A stretch of DNA of 64,000 nucleotides from Ascidia mentula. Taxonomy: Eukaryota > Chordata > Ascidiacea > Phlebobranchia > Ascidiidae. The notes under the pieces are model-generated. The model had not been told where the DNA came from. It searched no databases and saw only the letters and a list, made by a program, of their open reading frames with translations. Numbering within the stretch: the first letter of the stretch is position 1; each line of letters starts with the position of its first letter. This document shows, piece after piece, positions 57,355 to 64,000 of the stretch. The position numbers were made by a program, and so were the translations under genes. Where the stretch lies: the NCBI GenBank assembly GCA_947561715.1, contig OX387201.1, positions 10,988,001 through 11,052,000 on the forward strand, given 5' to 3'.

Positions 57355-59239
57355 ATTAACGTTAATCCTTACTGCTTTTCTCGTTTTTAAAAAACACAGC
57401 AAGGTTAGTTAGCGCAATAAAAATTGCACGCAAAGTGATGACAAGGTGCTTGACTGCTTGCTATACTGTCGCTAAGGAATACACGCGCGGCCAGAAATCA
57501 TCACAGAACCTGCCATAGAAACAACATCACATTATAATAAAGTTTGTTGATTACCTTTTCAAAAACACCTAAAGCTTACTATTTTATTTCTGAGAACAAT
57601 TTTAAATACATTCAATCGCTCTGTCTTACCATAAATGTCATGTCATAAATTAAACAAGTTTAAAAACGTCTGCACCGCATGCAAGCTATGACAGAAGGAC
57701 TGGGTAGACTTTCACCACACATATATTAATTTACTGTAAAATGCATTAGTAATTTATAAAAATATAGCAATATAATTTACTGTAAAAATAGTGCCATAAT
57801 AATTCACTACAAAAATCGTAAATGAAATTTATTATTGTGTCCTAATAAGTCATTACACCGAAAAATATGAAAGTTGGATTCATAAGTGACTCTATTTTCT
57901 CTTTTTTTATGACGTTTTGAAAAGTTAGTTTAGACTTAACACTTTTTCGTAAATAAAACAACACACAAAAAATGTCGTTTGGCCAAAATGCGAAACGAAC
58001 GGTACGTTGAAACTGCGTAAAATTGTTTGTTATCCGGGTTACTTCTGAGGTTCCTAAATAGGCCATTGCGCCGAACTAGTGAGAAAATTTAATAACCAAC
58101 AAGATTTTAAGATTTGGAAAAACCCAATCTTTGTACAAGGCCTACGCGCAATAGGGTTATGAACGTTTCACCTTGCTGTGACGTAACAAAAACTTGTTAC
58201 TGATTTCATCGTTTGCTGAAGGTAACAATACGCATATAAGCCGTAAAGTACCTAAGTACCGTTTGAAGAAAATACACGTACTGAATATAAAAGTAGGTGG
58301 TATTTCAAGACTAACGACAGAAACTCTTTTTTTATTGTGAATTAAAAATTGGTTTGCCTGACATTGCTTTGGGAACATCGGATGAGTTTGTGAATTTTAT
58401 TTTAAACAGGTAAAGTTTTGTTTTAAGAGTGGGATTAATATCATTATATAATATCAACAGTTACCTAGAATATATCCATTGATTTGGCGTGTACAACCGG
58501 TAAGTTTTTTTGAGACTATGTTTTGGGATATATGGGTCGCAAACTGTAGATTATTTTATGAAACTAGTGGTCATAAATGAAGTTACATGCAATTTGTAAA
58601 CGTCACGTTTGTGAACGCAGAAATTTTTCTTGCTATCACATGGAAAGACAGGATCGCCCTACTGCGAAGTCTTTTAAATGCAACATATTATGATTCACAC
58701 TTTGTGATTGGAAAAACGCAAAAATGATCACTGATGTTAAAAACATTTACGTGAACAACTGAACTATGTACTTGATAATTGTAACCGGACACTTCAAGTA
58801 TCATTAATTACAATAGATATACGTCAAACTCATATTGCTAATAAACAGCAGATGGTCCACAAGTACACTTCACTTATGATAGCACTTGGAAACGCACAAA
58901 GAGTCGTTTTTGGTGACAGGTTTGTTGCTAATCGAAATTGATCTGCTATGGTTCAAAATCAAACAGTTTTCGCCGCGAAAAATATTTCGGCGTGTAAGTG
59001 CAAGATAAAGTTTACATTTAGTTTAAAAAAATGCCCAGGATGAGCAAAAAAGTACATTTCGTTGTGTAATCTGCTTATTAACACACAATAAAGTTTACTT
59101 TAAGCATTAGCTACTTGATTTGTATTAAAATATATATTTATTGAATTACAGAGGTTTGCAAACATAAATTATGAATAAAACATGCTTTTTTAAACTTCTC
59201 TTGTTTCATGAGGACGCAAGCGGTACTTGACAAAATGCA
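57355..59239. other. Divergent intergenic region
   Basis: Lies between the starts of the minus-strand coiled-coil gene and the plus-strand CUB/EGF gene, so it should hold both promoters. It is AT-rich. I see no exon, RNA gene or clear element here. Confidence 0.55.
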
Positions 59240-62200
59240 ATGGCCAAGCCAGCAAATTTTGCACTAATGATTGACATGTTGGGAAGTTATTGCACTATTT
59301 TGTTGCTGGCTGCTGCTTGTAAGTAAATACTTATATTCTACACAGGTACAAATGACTGTACGTTTATCCCTATACCAAAAATTAGTTTTTGCACCGAAGT
59401 AGAGATACTTTCACGTAAAAGTCCGCGCAAAATATAGCAATACAAATGACGTATTTCAAGTTGAAAATTTACGAGAAAAACAAATCTTTTATTGTTATTT
59501 ACAACAAACATACAAGTTAGGCGCGGACTGGATTTGCATATGTGCTTGTTTACCTGTAAATGTGAGCCTATAAACTTTTTTGCGGTTTTAAGTCACTTCC
59601 TCGCATTGTTTAAAAACAAAATTTTAATCCTTTTGGGGTAAGAATATTTGAAATTTTGTTTCTAATGGAAAATTCGTAGTGCTGCAGTTTATGTGGCAGT
59701 GGTTCTTAACCTTTTTTCTCTTATTTCCCACTTTCAGTTTGAAGGGAATTGCTTCCCACTAGTAATTTGATTAGGCTATTGCATTGGCGCTAGACCTATA
59801 TCTGTTATACTTTTATAAATTTTTTGACGGGATTGCTTGACCAATTATGAATAAGTATGTGACACACAGCGATTACAGGACATAACAACTAGTGTCCTTT
59901 GTATATTTTGGTGGTGACAAATTACCCACCTACAACTTATAATTTCCCACCGTTTAAGAACCAATGCTGGTAGGCCTATATGGCAATCAACTGTTTTTAA
60001 CATGACTTGGTACAACCTGATTGAGAATATTCCACGTCTTCAGTTGGTTTTTAGTTGACATCAACCAAGCTATAGTATTATGAGTTTCAATAGACATAGT
60101 AACTTGCATCAAATATTCTTTCCAGATAATTTAGCAGCGGTTGAGGGCTGTGGCTCAACGCTTCCAGGAATACAGGGAAATCTTACACACCCAGAATATC
60201 CACAAGATTACGGATCTAATGCTGACTGCGTTTGGTCTACTGCAGCCCGTGAGCGAGATAAGGTGTTTTTTCACTTTGAACTCCTTGACATTGAAGAAGA
60301 TCGTAATGGCGGTTGTACGTATGACTACGTCAGGTAATTGAACTATTAAGTACACGGTTGTTGTGGAGTTTATTTACAATTTGACAACTGTGTCATCTTT
60401 TCCCACCCCATCGCATTATTATTAAGAAGTTTCAGTATCTGATCTACTTACAATCCTATACGTTATCCCTTATATACATATACTGCTTGCTGCAATACTG
60501 CAACTGTCCACTGATATAATCTTCCACATAAAAATTACATTACTGGGCCTATGTTTATTTAAAATTGGGGTGCAAATTAAATAGCCGCGTTAGTTTACGA
60601 AAACGCCATCAGAATAAGTTGGCTGTGCATCGCTTCAACAAGTCACTATAGGCTTAAACAAGAAAATTACGATTGTCAACTTTAAAAGTACAATGTGCAT
60701 AATATGTTGTGCCGAACTGCATTGTAGCATTCAATTTGACGAAGACAACGAAGCTGACAAATTCTGCGGGTTACAAAGCCAAAGGGAAGCCACAGACAAC
60801 TTGGATAAAGAAGGAATCGGAAATCCCGATATTAAGTTCATTTCTGACGATAGCGTACAACACAAGGGATTTCTGATCAACTACAGAAGTAAGATTGTTG
60901 AATACACTTTTCAGTAGGTATTTGACGAACCTGTAGCTGCTTTTAGCGTAAATTATGCTGTTTAATTGGCGTCTTGATACAGTATTAATATGCAGTGTTA
61001 ATTAACTGATTACGGTTTAGGCTATTATTGTCACTCAACCGCCAGTCCACGAACCGTTGACCCTTTCTTACGGTCCTCTGATATTCCGCTAGATTTCCTT
61101 CAGAAACTTTGTTAGAGCGGCGTTTAAAGTTGGTTTATTTTCAGAAGACAAGAACAGTTTTCACATTACATCTTATTTACGCAAAATGCTAGTCTTTAGT
61201 AATATATATAGTTCGCAAGCGTAAATGGCTGAAACCCACTGGTTTAGTCAACAGTTTGTGTAATTACTGCTGGGTTTTTGGTGCCCAAAAATGATTAGTT
61301 ATTCCTGTTTCAAAAGTATTGCCCCGACCCGGGATTGAACCAGGGACCTTTAGATCTTCAGTCTAACGCTCTCCCAACTGAGCTATCGAGGCGGATGGCC
61401 AGTACGGGGCTCGAACCCGCGACATTCGCGTTATTAGCACGACGCTCTAACCAACTGAGCTAACCGGCCGGTGACACAAGGCCTATATTTGCATCGTTAT
61501 AAATTTGAGGGCGGCTGGGATATGCGCTACATCTACATTTGCATTTAGCATTTTTAATCAAAACTTATCAGTAAATCAGAACCAATAAAAGCATTACCAA
61601 GAGAATGTTTGACTGAGGATTAATCAAATGAAAGCAACTTAATGTTAACACCAATCCTACATTGAATGTGATTAACCTTAATTCAACCTAGGTACCTCAT
61701 TGGAATAGTGTATTTATTGTTAGGATTTCTGCATGGAAACTAAAAGGAGTGAAACCGGTCCGCGAATTTATTCAGCTCACCTGTTTAGAAGATAATGTAG
61801 AATTGTATTTTATCGCTTTTAATTGTTTAACCACTTTCGTTCATTAACGCACTCTTTAATTCGCCTTATTGTCACGATTCTCGTGCGTTATTATTCTAAT
61901 AATCCCGCTCTCGCACGTGAGAGAAATTTATCTTGATCAGCTTCTACTGACCGGAATTTATAGTGACGATGTTTATTTCAAGAGTTGCTATAGTTTAGGT
62001 CATAAAAGTATGCAAGGCAAAAAACCTAAGCTTAGCCAAGGTCTATTGAAAACAGCACTAGCCTATATATCTTCCATTCATCGTTCTAAAACTGATGGTG
62101 ATCAAACAAAAGTTTAAAGGCGTATAATGTGTGCGTATGTCTGTGCAGTCGAAAGATTCAATTACTGCCAAAGTGAACCATGTCAAAATGACGGAACTTG

Positions 62201-63997
62201 TGTCCTTGATGACCAACAAGACAAGGGTTGGAGATGTGATTGTGTGTCAGGCTGGGCAGGCGAAGTGTGCGATGAAGGTAATAATTATTAATTGTCAATG
62301 GCTGAATACCAAGCTCTTGATAAAAACAAGTTTTTTTGTTTTTGTGCTAAAAACGCTATGTAACTTCTACAACTAGATAAAGATGAATGTGCCGAAGAGC
62401 CTTGCCAAAGTGGAGGAACATGTTCAACGCCAGATTTTGACATGTATTCGTGTGTATGTGCACTGGGTTTTACTGGAGACGACTGCGAAATCAGTAAGAA
62501 GACGTTGTCTATTGCACTCAGTTTGTTGTAAGACTATCAATGTCCAGCATGTAGTAAATAGATTATGCACATGTAGTAAAGTCAGTGTGACCATTTAATG
62601 TTTTGATTTGTGTTCCTGAGTAAATTGACATAGCGCTTACCATTTTTTGGGGGACACGAATTAAAAAATACATGTGTTTAGATATTGATGAATGCGAATC
62701 TGACCCATGCAAAAATGAGGCATCCTGCGTTGACGACATCGCAAGTTATTCGTGTGAATGCTCATCCGGGTATACTGGTAGTCAGTGTGAAACGGGTAGG
62801 TAGGCCACAACACATCATTTAATGACACTTTGGCGAAACGCTTTATATATGTGCTTTGTTAGTGCGCTACTGTGATTAGCAGCAATGCATTAAACACAGA
62901 ATAATTCTTTCATTGAGAGAACGTGGAATTTTTTTGAAAACTATATCAAGATAATTGAACTGCATACAATTGTGCACACGACCAGCTACACTGATGAGAC
63001 AAGATAGATCGAAACAGTGTGCGCAACTGTCAGCTCATTGATCATTATTGCCTCATTGCTTCTACAGTCAAGAAACATGTGTTATATTATTTCATGACAT
63101 TATATACAGGCCCAAACTTTTCCCACCTTAGTAACATGTTAAACAATAATCACAGATATTGACGAATGCAGTTCAAGTCCCTGTGAAAATGGCGGAAGTT
63201 GTTTTGATCAGCAAGCAGCATTTCATTGTCGTTGTATGGAGGGATTTGAAGGCAACAGTTGTGAAACAAGTAAACAAATTAAATAGCTTTTTGTTGTTAC
63301 TCAGTTCTAATTAACTAACATTTCATAATATATACACTGTAAAGACATTGATGAATGCAAAAGTGGGCCCTGCTTAAACGGAGGCACTTGTGAAGATGGA
63401 ATAAATCAGTACAATTGCCATTGCGCACCGGGGTACACTGGACAACGCTGTGAAATAGGTTTGTAAAGTGCGACTTTTAGAGTTTGTAAGTTATCATCAT
63501 TTGCAACGACAACATCATTTAACGGCAGAGATTGAGGAATGCGCATCAGAACCATGTCAAAATGGAGCAACTTGCGTGGAACAAGTTAACGGGTAGCTTA
63601 TAATCTGGAATTTCTTCTCTAAATGTTTTAATTTAAAACTACCAAATACAAAGGTTTCAATGCATTTGCGAATCTGGCTACTCTGGAGATCAGTGTGAAA
63701 TTGAGCTGGATGAATGCGACAGTCAACCATGCCAAAATCAAGCCCCATGTGTCGACCATCCTGGTTTATATGAATGCATTTGTCCAAGAGGATTCGTCGG
63801 TATCAACTGCGAAACAGGTTAACACGTTTGTGTTAAAAGTGCGTACTTAATATTATTCCAAGTATAACAAATCTGAACGTTGGTTTCAGATCCGTGTGAG
63901 TCATCTCCCTGTCAATACAGTGGTTCATGTATTTACACGGATGATGGATACAGTTGCGAATGCGTTGAAGGCTATACAGGACGCCATTGTGAAACAG
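59240..63997 (+). CDS. Secreted CUB and EGF-repeat protein (fibropellin-like), partial
   Basis: Extracellular protein cut by the right edge; at least 457 aa are visible. Exons: 59240-59318, 60126-60333, 60728-60888, 62149-62277, 62377-62493, 62682-62795, 63156-63269, 63345-63458, 63529-63592, 63654-63817, 63890-63997. Order: signal peptide (LLLAAA), one CUB domain (residues about 35-150, with CGSTLPG, HPEYP, YDY and a later FCG), then eight EGF-like domains of about 38 residues. Several EGFs carry the D-I-D-E-C start of calcium-binding types. Nearly every EGF sits on its own phase-1 exon, except one split by an intron at 63593-63653. CUB followed by an EGF array is the layout of sea urchin fibropellins; Notch-type and other matrix proteins remain possible until the C-terminus is seen. 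Confidence 0.88.
59696..59978 (+). mobile_element. Non-autonomous hAT remnant in CUB/EGF gene intron 1
   Basis: The left end reads CAGTGGTTCTTAACC with a T-run. The right end, in inverse, reads CAGCATTGGTTCTTAAAC and is followed by a TGGGAAAT word also present in the left part. No 8-bp target duplication was recognised, and there is no coding frame. Confidence 0.5.
61320..61392 (-). tRNA. tRNA-Phe (GAA)
   Basis: The minus strand folds as a full cloverleaf: 7-bp acceptor stem, D arm TAGCTCAGTTGGGAGAGC, anticodon loop CTGAAGA, T arm with GGTTCAATCC and discriminator A at 61320. The sequence is very close to vertebrate tRNA-Phe. A short T-run follows as a Pol III terminator. It lies in intron 3 of the CUB/EGF gene, antisense to it. 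Confidence 0.96.
61396..61469 (-). tRNA. tRNA-Ile (AAT)
   Basis: The minus strand gives a 74-nt cloverleaf starting GGCCGGTTAGCTCAGTTGG, with anticodon loop CTAATAA, T arm GGGTTCGAGCCCC and discriminator A. It is nearly identical in form to vertebrate tRNA-Ile(AAU). It begins only 3 bp upstream of tRNA-Phe on the same strand, so there is no room for a terminator between them; the pair may be made as one transcript. Confidence 0.96.
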
Positions 63998-64000
63998 GTG

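Overview
The window looks like nuclear DNA of an invertebrate chordate, most likely a solitary ascidian (tunicate) of the Ciona type. The base composition is AT-rich. Animal genes are cut into many small exons, and introns of about 56-80 nt sit beside longer ones. The gene set is animal-specific (glypican, membrane progestin receptor, CUB/EGF protein, angiomotin-like protein), and there is a mix of old transposon families. The species cannot be fixed from the sequence alone.

Layout. 1-745 (-): N-terminal coding exon of an angiomotin-like protein, running off the left edge. 5.5-14.1 kb (+): a complete MCM7 replicative helicase gene in 16 exons (726 aa). 16.1-24.9 kb (+): a complete glypican in 12 exons (692 aa), from signal peptide to GPI tail. 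25.5-26.0 kb (+): a doubtful two-exon small gene. 28.4-30.7 kb (+): a 3-beta-HSD family enzyme in 6 exons (377 aa). 31.0-36.1 kb: a transposon graveyard with a TIR element, a Mutator-like foldback MITE, a broken Ty3/gypsy fossil and an inverted-repeat element. 37.1-41.6 kb (+): a membrane progestin receptor (PAQR family) in 8-9 exons, with a hAT element in one intron. 43.9-46.7 kb (+): an alpha-1,3-fucosyltransferase in 6 exons (405 aa). 46.9-47.2 kb (-): TMA7 in 3 exons (64 aa), convergent with the fucosyltransferase. 49.6-49.9 kb: a BEL/Pao fossil fragment. 51.6-57.4 kb (-): a 13-exon, 517-aa protein that I cannot name, with degenerate EF-hand-like, coiled-coil and dynein-stalk-like regions. 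59.2-64.0 kb (+): signal peptide, CUB domain and at least eight EGF repeats of a fibropellin-like protein, running off the right edge. One of its introns holds antisense tRNA-Phe and tRNA-Ile genes.

All gene models were built by hand from protein resemblance plus splice-site phase. Exon lengths and phases close without a frame break in every model, which is the main support. No operon-like functional unit is evident. The loosest themes are cell-surface glycobiology (glypican, fucosyltransferase) and a steroid-type enzyme lying next to a membrane progestin-type receptor.

The most interesting observations are three GC-AG introns in one small window, the EF-hand-like/coiled-coil/dynein-stalk-like protein, two inverted-repeat elements that each carry a hammerhead-ribozyme-like core, and the tRNA pair inside a host intron.
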